Counted from the first letter of the stretch, positions 24,536 to 33,015 are shown. The stretch is 35,276 bases of DNA from Kiritimatiellia bacterium (GCA_028718125.1 JAQUMN010000038.1:1-35276); one strand, 5' to 3'. Made by a program: numbers and translations. The notes: generated by a model not told the origin, from the letters alone.

Positions 24536-25423
24536 ATGAAAATGACCGCAAAAATTATTGACGGCAAACAGGTGGCCACCGCGATTCGGACAGAATTGAA
24601 GGCTGAAGTCCAGAAACTGAAGACCCGGGGTGTTACGCCCGGCCTGGGCGTCATCCTGGTCGGAGACGATCCGGCATCCAAGTCCTACGTCACAGCCAAG
24701 GAGCGGGCGTGCGAAGAAATCGGGTTGTTTTCCGACGATAATCGCCTGCCGGCGACAACCGCGCAGGCCGATTTGCTGGCGCGGGTCCGCAAGATGAACG
24801 CCGACCCGAAGATCCACGGCATCCTGGTGCAGCTCCCTCTGCCCAAGCATCTGAACGAGAGCGAGGTGCTGTTGGCCATTAACCCGGACAAAGACGTGGA
24901 CGGATTTCATCCTATCAACGTCGGCCGAATGGTGCTGGGACAGAAGGCTTACCTGCCCTGTACGCCCCACGGCGTCGTGCAACTGTTGCTGCGCAACGGC
25001 ATCAAGCTGAAGGGCGCGCATGTGGTCGTGGTCGGCCGGAGCAACATTGTCGGCAAGCCGCTGGCCAACATGCTGGTCCAGAAAAACGACCAGGCTAACG
25101 CCACGGTAACGATTTGCCACACCGGCACGAAGGATATCGGCTATTTCACGCGCCAGGCGGATATCGTGGTGGCCGCCGCCGGGCATCCCAGCACGATCAC
25201 GGTCGACATGATCAAGTCCGGGGCGGTGGTGATTGACGTGGGGGTCAATCGCGTGGAGGACGCCTCCAAGAAGGCCGGCTACCGCCTGGTGGGCGACGTG
25301 GATTTCGAGGCCGTCAAGGAAAAGGCCGGCATGATTACGCCGGTTCCCGGTGGCGTGGGGCCCATGACCATTACCATGCTGTTGTTTAACACCGTGGAAT
25401 CGGCCTGGCGCACGTTAAAGTGA
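24536..25423 (+). CDS. folD: Methylenetetrahydrofolate dehydrogenase/cyclohydrolase
   Basis: A 295-residue bifunctional cytoplasmic enzyme that interconverts 5,10-methylene-, methenyl- and 10-formyl-tetrahydrofolate. Signature elements are SKSYVTAKERACEEIG (catalytic lysine), HGILVQLPLPKH, DVDGFHPINVGR, LPCTPHGVV, VVGRSNIVGKPLA (cofactor loop) and the terminal ITPVPGGVGPMTITM. The length is standard. It is directly downstream of the YprB-like gene and convergent with a MetF-like gene, which acts one step away in the folate one-carbon pathway. Confidence 0.96.
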   Translation: MKMTAKIIDGKQVATAIRTELKAEVQKLKTRGVTPGLGVILVGDDPASKSYVTAKERACEEIGLFSDDNRLPATTAQADLLARVRKMNADPKIHGILVQLPLPKHLNESEVLLAINPDKDVDGFHPINVGRMVLGQKAYLPCTPHGVVQLLLRNGIKLKGAHVVVVGRSNIVGKPLANMLVQKNDQANATVTICHTGTKDIGYFTRQADIVVAAAGHPSTITVDMIKSGAVVIDVGVNRVEDASKKAGYRLVGDVDFEAVKEKAGMITPVPGGVGPMTITMLLFNTVESAWRTLK

Positions 25424-25470
25424 AATTTATTTTCACCAAGACTCTAAGGCACAAAGAAGATCAACTCATC

Positions 25471-26268
25471 CTATGCCACGTTTCCCCAGACTTCCTTGAG
25501 CAAAGGGAACTGCGTCTTGTAGCCCAGGAGCGCAAGATACAGGCCGCAGTCCGGGTAATGCGTGCGCAATTGATGAAGGTTCTCCATCGGATCATAGGGC
25601 GTATTCTCCGGGATGATGTAACCAACGCACTCGGAGAGAAGATGAATTTTCCTGGACATCCATGCATCAATAATGACGGGCAGGCCGAAGGGCTTGAGCG
25701 CATACACGCGCTCGTCTTTACCGATCACCGGCTGAGTGCACACAAACTTTGCACCGGCATTCACCTTGCGGCGCATCTTCGCCAGTTCATGGTCCTGCGG
25801 TTCGTAAGGATTAAAAGCCACACCGCAAGTGAAGGTCCCTGGATGGCGCCGGTGAATGTAGCGCAGCAACTCGACCGAGGTGACGACATTGCCATTCTCG
25901 CCAATTGACTCGGGCTTGAGTCTGGGCAGCCGCTCGCTGCCATCGCCAGAGACAACGAGCAGATATTTTACGCCCATCTTGGCCGCCGTATCCAGAATTT
26001 GATCCATCGCCTCTTTGGTGTGAAAGGTATTAAGGTGGATCATGAGTTGCTCGGGTTTTACGGGTAGAGCCAATTCCGGAATGATGTCCGTGGCTTGGAA
26101 GCTGAGATGGCCCATGGGATTATCCGTAATGCACGCCACATAGCCAACCCCGACCACGGCGGTATACTTTTCCGCGAACTTTTCCAGATCTTCGTCGAGT
26201 TTCGGGGTGTTTTGTTTCGGGGTAAGGATTTCGATATGAAAGATTTTATTGTCAATATGATGCTGCAT
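25471..26268 (-). CDS. MetF-like methylenetetrahydrofolate reductase
   Basis: A 265-residue (beta/alpha)8-barrel protein related to 5,10-methylenetetrahydrofolate reductase. Supporting segments are FHIEILTPKQ at the N-terminus (the family has a conserved Glu here), VACITDNPMG, LMIHLNTFHTKEAMD (equivalent to the FAD-proximal HL segment), YLLVVSGDG, and FNPYEPQDHELAKMRRKVNAGAKFVCTQ, which matches the barrel end LxxKxxAGADFxxTQ. It is shorter than E. coli MetF (about 296). It may serve methionine synthesis or another folate C1 route. It is convergent with folD (47-nt gap). Whether it uses FAD alone or an Fe-S partner is unknown. Confidence 0.85.
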   Translation of the reverse strand: MQHHIDNKIFHIEILTPKQNTPKLDEDLEKFAEKYTAVVGVGYVACITDNPMGHLSFQATDIIPELALPVKPEQLMIHLNTFHTKEAMDQILDTAAKMGVKYLLVVSGDGSERLPRLKPESIGENGNVVTSVELLRYIHRRHPGTFTCGVAFNPYEPQDHELAKMRRKVNAGAKFVCTQPVIGKDERVYALKPFGLPVIIDAWMSRKIHLLSECVGYIIPENTPYDPMENLHQLRTHYPDCGLYLALLGYKTQFPLLKEVWGNVA

Positions 26269-26336
26269 AGTGCTCGGCCTCCTGCTGAATCCATTGACGG
26301 ATGTATATTATAAACGCCTTTTCAGAATCAAATTAG

Positions 26337-26353
26337 GCCCCGCAAGGCGGGGC
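26337..26353. terminator. GC hairpin followed by a T-run
   Basis: GCCCCGC (26337-26343) and GCGGGGC (26347-26353) with a 3-nt loop, then GACTTTTATG on the plus strand. It is terminator-like for plus-strand transcripts, but no plus-strand gene lies just upstream; it may insulate the regulator gene from readthrough or be a repeat unit. Confidence 0.4.
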
Positions 26354-26374
26354 GACTTTTATGCTGTTCGGATT

Positions 26375-26460
26375 GTCATCCTGAACGCAGTGAAGAGCCT
26401 GCCCTGAGCGAAGTCGAAGGGATCTCTCGCGGCGAGATCCCTCGCTACGCTCGGAATGAC
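26375..26460. repeat. GTCATCC...GGAATGAC palindromic repeat
   Basis: An 86-bp member of the GTCATTC-type intergenic repeat class, with GGGATCTC/GAGATCCC at its centre and AGCGAAGTCGAAG and CGCTACGCTCGG arms. It occupies the 430-nt gap between the MetF-like gene and the PocR-AraC gene. Apart from this, the neighbouring hairpins and a GGCGGATCCGCC-type palindrome near 26485, the gap shows no gene. Confidence 0.8.
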
Positions 26461-26544
26461 AACAAAGACGGATTGTCCGCCATAGGCGGATCCGCCTCCG
26501 GCGGAAAATTCCTATGCATTTAATCAGGCCTTTGACAACTTTGT

Positions 26545-26572
26545 CGTCCCGGGTCGCTTCGCGCTCGGGACG
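26545..26572. repeat. CGTCCCG/CGGGACG hairpin
   Basis: A 7-bp perfect stem (26545-26551, 26566-26572) with a GCGAAGCG-type loop in the opposite orientation to that of 17523-17548. It belongs to a small dispersed hairpin family. Confidence 0.5.
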
Positions 26573-26698
26573 CCCCGTGCCGATCTGGTTCTTTAGAACC
26601 GCAAGCTTGAAATTCATCGATATCCGGTTGTTAATTTGCCGACTATCAGTCAATTGATATTGCACAATCTTGCAATTATATGGCATATTCCTGCATAA

Positions 26699-27934
26699 AT
26701 GAATAACGATTATTCAAAGAAAATCGGCGCAATACTTAACGAAATTGCATCCGTGACCCAGCAGGGCGCAGTCTATTGTGGCCTGAACGAGCAAGGTCTA
26801 TTGCGTAACAAGGCTGTCTGTGACTTTTGCCGGCAATGTCTGGAAAATCCATCGGCTTGTTCATTCTGTCGGCATGCCTGCTGTAACGCGGCACTAAACG
26901 CGCTATCGTCCGGCGAGCCGTTTTACTCGGAATGCTGGGCGGGGTTGCTTTTTGTAACGGTGGTGGCGGCCCCGCAAAATATCATCCAGGGTGGAATCTC
27001 GTTGGGCGGATTCTATTCCCCTGAATCGGATATCCGCGAAACAGCCGGCGAACGCCTGAACATGTTGCCCGGTCGGGAGGCGCAAACACTTCGCAGAACT
27101 TTGGATTCGCTGCGGCCGATCACGTCGCGCGCACTGCGTGGCCTGGGCCAATACGTTATGGATGCCACCTTTTCGGCGGGTGTAAATTCCGCTGCTTTCT
27201 TTGCCCGACAGAACGCCCGTTACCTGCAACAGCGCGAGATTGCCGAGGAAGCGGAGGTTTTGCGCAACGCCACTCAAACGCCGTCGGATCTCATGGCGGA
27301 TACATGCCGGATGGCTTTGTATTTGAACCGGCAGGACCGGGAGCGCACGCACCGGTTAGTTTCACATTTTCTGGCAAAACTGCTCATGGCCAGCAATTGG
27401 GATCTGACCAAGCTCAAGGCGCACTTGCGCATACTGCTGGCCGTGATAACCAGCCAGGATGTACTGCGCAATATGCCGTGGGAGACCGCCGTTAACCGTG
27501 AACTACGTTCCATGCATCGCCTGGAAAAGGCTGACACCATCGAAGCCGCTTGTTGTGAAGTGGCGGATATGATCCAGCAGCATCTGACCGCCGACGAGTA
27601 TACCGAGAAAGCGGGCTCGCTTCCTGATCGCGCACTGACCTGGATCCAGCGCCATTACTCCGGAAAAGCAATCCTGGCCTCCGCCGCCCGCGCCACCGGC
27701 GCCAGTGTTTCCACCCTGGCACATACGTTGCGCAAGGAAACCGGCAAAACTTTCCACCAGCTACTTTATGAAAAGCGCATCGCCGAAGCCCGCCGCCTGC
27801 TGTCCACCACGACAATGAAACTCAGTGACATTGCCCTGTGCTGTGGATTCACGGATCAAAGCCACTTGACCCGCGCCTTCAAGGGTGCCGTCAACCTTAC
27901 CCCCGGCAAGTTCCGTTATCTGCTCAATCATTAA
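26699..27934 (+). CDS. PocR-domain AraC family regulator
   Basis: A 411-residue transcription factor. Residues 10-150 look like a PocR sensory domain with the typical cysteine pattern (C41, 44, 47, 54, 57, 61, 62 and 79) and FYSECWAGLLFVTVV followed by GGISLGGF. In characterised relatives this domain senses small organic molecules such as propanediol, and it may bind metal or hydrocarbon derivatives. Residues 310-411 hold two AraC helix-turn-helix units, the second in DIALCCGFTDQSHLTRAFK with the usual GFxDQSHxxRxFK sequence. No ribosome binding site precedes ATG 26699, but the N-terminus fits. No obvious target operon is adjacent; the acyl-CoA dehydrogenase gene converges on it. Confidence 0.9.
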   Translation: MNNDYSKKIGAILNEIASVTQQGAVYCGLNEQGLLRNKAVCDFCRQCLENPSACSFCRHACCNAALNALSSGEPFYSECWAGLLFVTVVAAPQNIIQGGISLGGFYSPESDIRETAGERLNMLPGREAQTLRRTLDSLRPITSRALRGLGQYVMDATFSAGVNSAAFFARQNARYLQQREIAEEAEVLRNATQTPSDLMADTCRMALYLNRQDRERTHRLVSHFLAKLLMASNWDLTKLKAHLRILLAVITSQDVLRNMPWETAVNRELRSMHRLEKADTIEAACCEVADMIQQHLTADEYTEKAGSLPDRALTWIQRHYSGKAILASAARATGASVSTLAHTLRKETGKTFHQLLYEKRIAEARRLLSTTTMKLSDIALCCGFTDQSHLTRAFKGAVNLTPGKFRYLLNH

Positions 27935-27981
27935 TGCCGGTGGGCAAGCCGCCGTCTGTCGCTTGTCCTCCGCTCTTCCAT

Positions 27982-28020
27982 TCGACGTTGGGCGGTAGAT
28001 GTTGGACGTTGCGACGTTTG
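27982..28020. repeat. GTTGGACGTT-type degenerate repeat
   Basis: The gap between two convergent genes contains GACGTTGGGCGGTAGATGTT and GGACGTTGCGACGTTTG, a wordy repeat built on GACGTT and GATGTT. It is the same style as the repeats at 21050-21190 and 29264-29320, with a different word. Confidence 0.6.
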
Positions 28021-28046
28021 CTTCTTCCTTTTCCCGTCGTCCGCCT

Positions 28047-29207
28047 TTAATCCTTCAGGCTGGCGGCTTCCTTGATCAGGTTCATGCCAATGACTTCGCG
28101 CTGGATCTGGTTGGTGCCTTCGTAGATCTGGGTGATCTTGGCATCGCGCATCATCTTCTCGACGGGATATTCCTTCATGTAGCCATAGCCGCCCAGAACC
28201 TGGACGGCGTCGGTCGTGACGCGCATGGCGGTGTCGGAGGCAAACAGCTTGCACATGGCGGAAATCTTGCTGACATTCTTGGCGCCGCTGTCAATGTAGC
28301 GGGCGGCGGCATAGACCAGCGCGCGGGCGGCCTCGACCTGCGTGGCCATGTCGGCCAGCATGAACTGCACGCCCTGGAAGGAGCAAATCGGCTTGCCGAA
28401 CTGGCGGCGCTCGCGGCTGTATTTTACGGCTTCGTCCAGCGCGCCGGCGGCAATGCCCAAGGCTTGGGCGGCCACGCCCGGACGGGATGTGTCAAAGGTC
28501 TTCATGGCCACGATAAAACCCAAGCCTTCCTTGCCGAGAATATTGGCTTTCGGCACGCGGCAATCCTGAAAGACCAGTTCGCGCGTGGCGGAGGCACGAA
28601 TGCCCATTTTGTTTTCTTTTTTGCCGAAGGTAAAACCTGGCGTCCCTTTCTCCACGATAAACGCGGTGGCCCCGCGCGATCCCTTGGTTTTATCGGTCTT
28701 GGTGACGACCGAGTAAATGTCGGCTTCGCCGCCGTTGGTAATCCATTGCTTGGTGCCGTTGATGATATAGTCGTCGCCGTTCTTGGTGGCCGTCGTGGCG
28801 ATGGCGCCGGCGTCACTGCCGGCGTTGGCTTCGGTCAGGCCGAAGGCCGCCAGGGACTTGCCGGAGGAAATGCGCGGCAGGTATTTTTGCTTCTGCTCGT
28901 CGTTACCGTATAGAATAATGGGGAAGGTGCCCAGCGCCGTGGCGGCCAGGCTGAGGGCAATGCCGCTGCAAACCTTAGACAATTCCTCGACGGCAATGCA
29001 CAGGTCCATGACCCCGCCGCCCATACCGCCGTATTTTTCCTCAATGTAGAGGCCGCACAAATCCGCCTTGGCAAATATCGGAAGGACTTCATGCGGGAAC
29101 TCGTTGGCTTCATCGTAGTGCTCGCGGATCGGCTTCATTTTTTCACGGGCCAACTGGCGGCACAAGTCCTGGATCATTACCTGCTGTTCAGTCAGACCAT
29201 AGTTCAT
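28047..29207 (-). CDS. Acyl-CoA dehydrogenase
   Basis: A 386-residue FAD flavoprotein that introduces a trans-2,3 double bond into acyl-CoA. The N-terminal helical domain begins YGLTEQQVMIQDLCRQLA. The middle domain has the substrate/FAD motif FGLTEANAGSDAGA and the KQWITNG strand. The C-terminal domain has RRQFGKPI, QVLGGYGYMKEYPVEKMMRD and the catalytic glutamate E363 in IYEGTNQIQR, the short-chain/butyryl position. An electron-transfer flavoprotein partner is expected but no etf gene is in the window, and neither are other beta-oxidation genes. The chain-length preference is not predictable beyond short to medium. Confidence 0.95.
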   Translation of the reverse strand: MNYGLTEQQVMIQDLCRQLAREKMKPIREHYDEANEFPHEVLPIFAKADLCGLYIEEKYGGMGGGVMDLCIAVEELSKVCSGIALSLAATALGTFPIILYGNDEQKQKYLPRISSGKSLAAFGLTEANAGSDAGAIATTATKNGDDYIINGTKQWITNGGEADIYSVVTKTDKTKGSRGATAFIVEKGTPGFTFGKKENKMGIRASATRELVFQDCRVPKANILGKEGLGFIVAMKTFDTSRPGVAAQALGIAAGALDEAVKYSRERRQFGKPICSFQGVQFMLADMATQVEAARALVYAAARYIDSGAKNVSKISAMCKLFASDTAMRVTTDAVQVLGGYGYMKEYPVEKMMRDAKITQIYEGTNQIQREVIGMNLIKEAASLKD

Positions 29208-29263
29208 GAACTTTTCTCCTGTGGTTTACTGGTATGCAATAGAAGGGGTCATTATAAACAAAG

Positions 29264-29320
29264 CATGGTTAATGGTCAATGGCTAATGAAGAATGGTTTA
29301 TGGCGAATGGTCAATGGGGG
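29264..29320. repeat. TTAATGGTCAATGG-type degenerate repeat
   Basis: About eight overlapping units built on (T/G)(A/T)ATGG: ATGGTTAATGGTCAATGG, then ATGAAGAATGGTTTATGG and GAATGGTCAATGG. It lies just upstream of the acyl-CoA dehydrogenase start and next to the structured element, with no coding potential. Confidence 0.7.
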
Positions 29321-29373
29321 AAGGATTGATGGATCTGGGGTGCAAAGCTGGGTATGGTGGGGCATGATGCGCC

Positions 29374-29696
29374 ATCGCGCCCCAGGCGGGCGCGATATCC
29401 ATCCAGATGTTCATGACATATCATTTAGCTTGGATGAACTCCGCCGTAGTCCCGATCACACCGCTTCGGCGGGTATAGGGGCGAAGAAGGATGCCACCGT
29501 GTGTCGAATTCGGATGTCCGCGGCCTGCCCGCCATAGCTTTTAGCGACGGCGGGAGCGGACTTCGAAAAGACAAGGCAAGTCCAGCCCAGATATTCCGGC
29601 GTCGTACGAAGCGCTATCTTTACGGGTGCGCGAGTGCGGCAACGGAATAGATGGGCTGGAATCGCCACAGTCTTTTTCGAACCGAATTCGATCACA
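29374..29696. other. Diverged structured element related to the TIR-element core
   Basis: A perfect ATCGCGCCC/GGGCGCGAT hairpin (29374-29396) precedes a three-way junction. The closing stem pairs TGTGTCGAATTCGG (29500-29513) with CCGAATTCGATCACA (29682-29696), one bulged base. A side arm GTCCGC..GCCCGCC/GGCGGG..GCGGAC spans 29516-29561. The main arm pairs CTTCGAAAAGAC (29561-29572) with GTCTTTTTCGAA (29670-29681), then TCCAGCCCAGATATTCC (29581-29597) with GGAATAGATGGGCTGGA (29644-29660), leaving AGAT unpaired on both sides. It ends in GCGCT/AGTGC (29611-29615, 29633-29637) with a 17-nt loop. No TIR or target duplication was found. It starts right after the recD2 stop on the minus strand. Confidence 0.7.
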
Positions 29697-29721
29697 CTGC
29701 CGTGGAGATACATCCAACAAC

Positions 29722-31902
29722 TCACGTTAGGCGAATGGCCACCAGGCGCTGTTTAAGGCGGGTGCGGCGTTCGACGGTGCAATTGTTATGAATGGCAATC
29801 GATACCGCCTTTTTCGAGCCCACCAGGCACACCAGCTTGCGCCCGCGCGTCAGCGCAGTGTAAAGCAGGTTGCGCTGCAACAGCTTGTAATGCTGGGTCG
29901 TCATCAGGATTACCACAGCCGGGTGCTCGCTGCCTTGCGCCTTGTGGATGGAGCTGGCATAGGCCAGACTGAGTTCATCCAGTTCGTAGCGCTGGTAGGT
30001 CACCCGCCGGCCGTCGAAATCCACCTCGACTTCCTGGTCCTCGGCGGCAATCGTCCGAATCTGCCCGATATCCCCGTTATAGACGTCCTTGTCGTAATCA
30101 TTCCGCATCTGCATGACGCGGTCGCCGGCGCGGTAGATGCGCCCATAGCGCGTGACCGACTCGCCCTTGGGATTCAGCACTTCCTGCAGGATGGCGTTCA
30201 TATTCTCGGCGCCCAGCTGGAATCGGCGCATGGGGGTCAGGAGCTGGATGTCCGTGCGCGGGTTCAGGCCAAACCGCTGCGGAATGCGTTTGGTGATCAG
30301 TTCGATGGCAGCACGGATGACCTTGTCGGGATCGTTTTCATCGACAAAATAAAAATCGGAACCTTCGCTGGCCGGCGGCACTTCAAAAAATTGCCCGGTG
30401 TTGACCCGGTGGGCATTATGCACGATCCAGCTCCGTGCACTTTGCCGAAAAATGACGTCCAGCTTGACCGCGGGCAGGACCCCGGACGCAATCATGTCCC
30501 ACAACACATTGCCCGGTCCCACACTTGGCAACTGGTCGGCATCACCCACCAGGACCAACCGGGCCGCGGGCGGAAGGGCCAGCAGGAAGGCCAGCATCAG
30601 GCCGACATCGATCATCGAGACTTCGTCCAGGATGAAGACATCGCCTGGCAGCGGGTGCGCCTGGTTGTGATCGAAGCTGCCGGTGGACGGCATGAATTTC
30701 AACAACCGGTGAAGCGTCATGGCCGGATGCCGGGTGGCTTCCTCCATGCGCTTGGCAGCGCGCCCGGTCGGCGCCGCGAGGCACACATTCAAGCGCTTGG
30801 CCGCAAACATGTCCACCAGGGCGCGGATAATCGTGGTTTTGCCGACCCCGGGACCGCCGGTAATGATGCTCACTTTTTCCATCAGCGCCAATGTCAGGGC
30901 CCGGACCTGGCCCGGCGCAAACGTGATACCCATTCTCCCGGCGGCCCACGCAACGGCCTTGGCCGTCTCCACCGGCATCCAGCGCGGCGGGGTTTTCAGC
31001 AGGCGCGCGATCTGTGCGGCAATGCCAGTTTCGGTATAATACAGCGAGGCCAGGTATATGGCGGTATCTTCCTCGATCAATGTCCGCTTGCCGAGCTCGA
31101 GCGCCAAGGCTTCTTCCATCACGGCGGTGGGAATGGTCAGCAGTTGTTCCGCCGTGGCCAGCAACTCTGTGCGCGGACAGTAACAATGACCTTCATCCGC
31201 CAGGGTATGCAACGTATAAATGATGCCGGCCTGCGCCCGCACCACTGATTGCGGCGGGATGCCGATATCCATGGCAATTTTATCGGCGGACTTGAAGCCA
31301 ATGCCCCAGATATCCGCGGCCAGGCGGTAGGGATTGGCGCGGACCAGGGCAATGGCGTCATCCCCATACACACGGTAAATCCGCATGGCCTTGGAAGTGC
31401 TCACGTTGTGACCGTGCAGGAAAATCATGATGTCACGCACGGCCTTCTGCTCATTCCAGGCAGCCCTGATCTGATCCCGCCTCTTTTTGCCGATGCCTTC
31501 GACTGATTCCATGCGCGCCGATTCGCGCTCGATAATCCGCAACGTATTCTCGCCGAATTTCTTAACCAGCCGTCCGGCCAAAACCGGACCAATGCCCAGG
31601 ATAAGGCCGCTGGCCAGGTATTTCTCAATGCCTGCGGCGGACTGGGGCTCGACGCATACCATCTTTTGGGCGTTAAACTGGAGCCCATGCGTTTTATGAC
31701 GGGTCCAACGCCCTTCGGCCTGCAGGCTTTCACCGGCCCAGATGGCCGCGCATGTGCCGACAACCACGAGACCTTCCTTGTGGCCGGAGCTTTTCACAAC
31801 GCAAACGGTATACCCGGATTCTTCCGAACGATATATGATGTGGTCAACGACGCCCGTTATGGTTTTTTCCGGGTCGTCAGCGGATGGGGCAGGGGTGACC
31901 AT
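29722..31902 (-). CDS. recD2: RecD2-type 5'-3' DNA helicase
   Basis: A 726-residue SF1B helicase of the RecD2/YrrC type, which works without RecB and RecC in DNA repair. An N-terminal OB-like region (15-85, TITGVVDHIIYRSEESGYTV) is followed by helix-hairpin-helix segments (about 95-215: LILGIGPVLAGRLVKKFG, VEGIGKKR, IWGIGFKSADKIA). The motor core has Walker A GGPGVGKTT (349-357), Walker B with DEVSM (426-430), GDADQLPSVG, and the C-terminal SIHKAQGSEHPAV and YTALTRGRK motifs. The length is normal. It begins 6 nt after the upstream coiled-coil protein gene and is likely cotranscribed. A structured repeat follows its stop. Confidence 0.95.
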   Translation of the reverse strand: MVTPAPSADDPEKTITGVVDHIIYRSEESGYTVCVVKSSGHKEGLVVVGTCAAIWAGESLQAEGRWTRHKTHGLQFNAQKMVCVEPQSAAGIEKYLASGLILGIGPVLAGRLVKKFGENTLRIIERESARMESVEGIGKKRRDQIRAAWNEQKAVRDIMIFLHGHNVSTSKAMRIYRVYGDDAIALVRANPYRLAADIWGIGFKSADKIAMDIGIPPQSVVRAQAGIIYTLHTLADEGHCYCPRTELLATAEQLLTIPTAVMEEALALELGKRTLIEEDTAIYLASLYYTETGIAAQIARLLKTPPRWMPVETAKAVAWAAGRMGITFAPGQVRALTLALMEKVSIITGGPGVGKTTIIRALVDMFAAKRLNVCLAAPTGRAAKRMEEATRHPAMTLHRLLKFMPSTGSFDHNQAHPLPGDVFILDEVSMIDVGLMLAFLLALPPAARLVLVGDADQLPSVGPGNVLWDMIASGVLPAVKLDVIFRQSARSWIVHNAHRVNTGQFFEVPPASEGSDFYFVDENDPDKVIRAAIELITKRIPQRFGLNPRTDIQLLTPMRRFQLGAENMNAILQEVLNPKGESVTRYGRIYRAGDRVMQMRNDYDKDVYNGDIGQIRTIAAEDQEVEVDFDGRRVTYQRYELDELSLAYASSIHKAQGSEHPAVVILMTTQHYKLLQRNLLYTALTRGRKLVCLVGSKKAVSIAIHNNCTVERRTRLKQRLVAIRLT

Positions 31903-31908
31903 GGGAAT

Positions 31909-32589
31909 TTAAGGCGAGGGAATCGGCATTCGGAGCGCGCCGGCGTTGGAAGTGGTTACGGTCAAGCTGTTGACCGTTACCTCTTCGATTGCCGGTTGTG
32001 CTTTGGTTTCTTTTGCCGGGCGCTCTTCGGGTGGCGCCGCATTCATGACTTTACGTTGCACTTCTTTCATGCGTTCGTGTAAAATTTGCAGTTCGTTATC
32101 ACGATTTTGCAGCAGGTTTTTTGTCAGCGCGTTCTGAGACTTGAGCATATCGGCCAACAACTGCTTTTTAGCTTCCATGTCGGACAGGATCCGGTGGATA
32201 TCCGCCTGTGCCTGGACGGTATTGGTATCGGCGCGCAGGGCAGGCGCAGGCGGTGCCGGTTTTTCAAATGCGACAAGCGCCGAAGACGGTTCCGGGGCAA
32301 CACGCTGGAGCAAGACTTGCAACGATCGCTCCGCCGTTTGCCGCTCAGCGCGCAATTGATCCAGCAGGCTGAGAGCAAACCAGAGACCGCCGCCGACGGC
32401 CACGGCCAGGAGCACTAGGACAAGCATCGAAATGCGGATATATTCATTGCGCAGGCGCCGGCGTTCATTTTCCAGCATCTGCTCAAGCAACTGTTTCAGT
32501 ATTTCGATCGTGGGCGAAGATACAGGCACGGCCGGAAGTTGTTCCCCCGCTTTCAGGTGCACCACATCGTTTTCGGCATCGTTAGTCAT
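31909..32589 (-). CDS. Single-pass membrane protein with coiled coil
   Basis: A 226-residue protein of no recognised family. Residues 27-50 form an acidic/basic amphipathic helix, residues about 53-75 one transmembrane helix (ISMLVLVLLAVAVGGGLWFA), residues 76-95 a short coiled coil, residues 105-120 a Pro/Ala linker, and residues 125-180 a long coiled coil (DIHRILSDMEAKKQLLADML onward). The C-terminus is Pro/Glu-rich. It is probably anchored in the inner membrane with the coiled coil outside the cytoplasm, though the orientation is not certain. It is the first gene of a pair with recD2 (6-nt gap); a functional link is not evident. Confidence 0.8.
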   Translation of the reverse strand: MTNDAENDVVHLKAGEQLPAVPVSSPTIEILKQLLEQMLENERRRLRNEYIRISMLVLVLLAVAVGGGLWFALSLLDQLRAERQTAERSLQVLLQRVAPEPSSALVAFEKPAPPAPALRADTNTVQAQADIHRILSDMEAKKQLLADMLKSQNALTKNLLQNRDNELQILHERMKEVQRKVMNAAPPEERPAKETKAQPAIEEVTVNSLTVTTSNAGALRMPIPSP

Positions 32590-32653
32590 ATTCGTTCTTG
32601 CTCTTTTGCGCGGACCGTTTATAGTAAATGAAATTTCCCGACAAAACCATATT

Positions 32654-32739
32654 GCACGGGTGGCGGAATGGCAGACGCGTTAGTTTAAGGGGCTAATGTC
32701 AGTAATGACGTGCGGGTTCAACTCCCGCCCCGTGCACCA
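32654..32739 (+). tRNA. tRNA-Leu (anticodon AAG)
   Basis: A complete class II tRNA of 86 nt including the encoded CCA. The acceptor stem is GCACGGG/CCCGTGC with discriminator A. The D arm has GCG/CGC, the anticodon stem is TTAGT/GCTAA (with one T-G pair) and the loop TTAAGGG gives anticodon AAG with G37. The long variable arm (TGTCAGTAATGAC) and T arm GCGGG TTCAACT CCCGC are normal. AAG reads CUU; A34 in a bacterial leucine tRNA is uncommon (GAG is usual). It is divergent from the coiled-coil protein gene. Confidence 0.95.
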
Positions 32740-32898
32740 AATTCTTTTGTCTGTTTCCTCAGCGCAAATGTAAACCTCGCATGTAATACTGCCGTTCGGC
32801 GCATGGACTGTCAACCACTTTATGACCATGAAAGTAATGCCATTTACGTAAGGGCATGAATGCGGTTGCGCCTATAGCGAGGGGATGGCCGCCGCAGA

Positions 32899-32966
32899 CG
32901 AGATTCCTCGCTACTCTCGGAATGACCGTTGCTGTGTGTCATGTCGAGCGAAGTCGAGACATCTCT
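32899..32966. repeat. GAATGAC/GTCATG palindromic repeat, two partial units
   Basis: GAGATTCCTCGCTACTCTCGGAATGAC is joined to GTCATGTCGAGCGAAGTCGAGACATCTC across a short spacer. Both are units of the same class as 26375-26460. It lies between the tRNA and rdgB, a 276-nt gap in which no further gene was seen. Confidence 0.7.
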
Positions 32967-33015
32967 GTTTGGGTGGTACTACTTTGACGGCCATCATGTA
33001 ACTGAGGGATTACCC

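Noticed and set aside
29338..29347. GGGTGCAAAG as a TIR of the third structured element
   Set aside because: Only a partial likeness to GGGTGTAAGA, with no matching inverted end near 29724 and no target duplication.
29788..31248. Plus-strand open frame of 486 codons opposite recD2
   Set aside because: It mirrors the codon structure of recD2; the product is Gln/His/Arg-rich with no recognisable domain.
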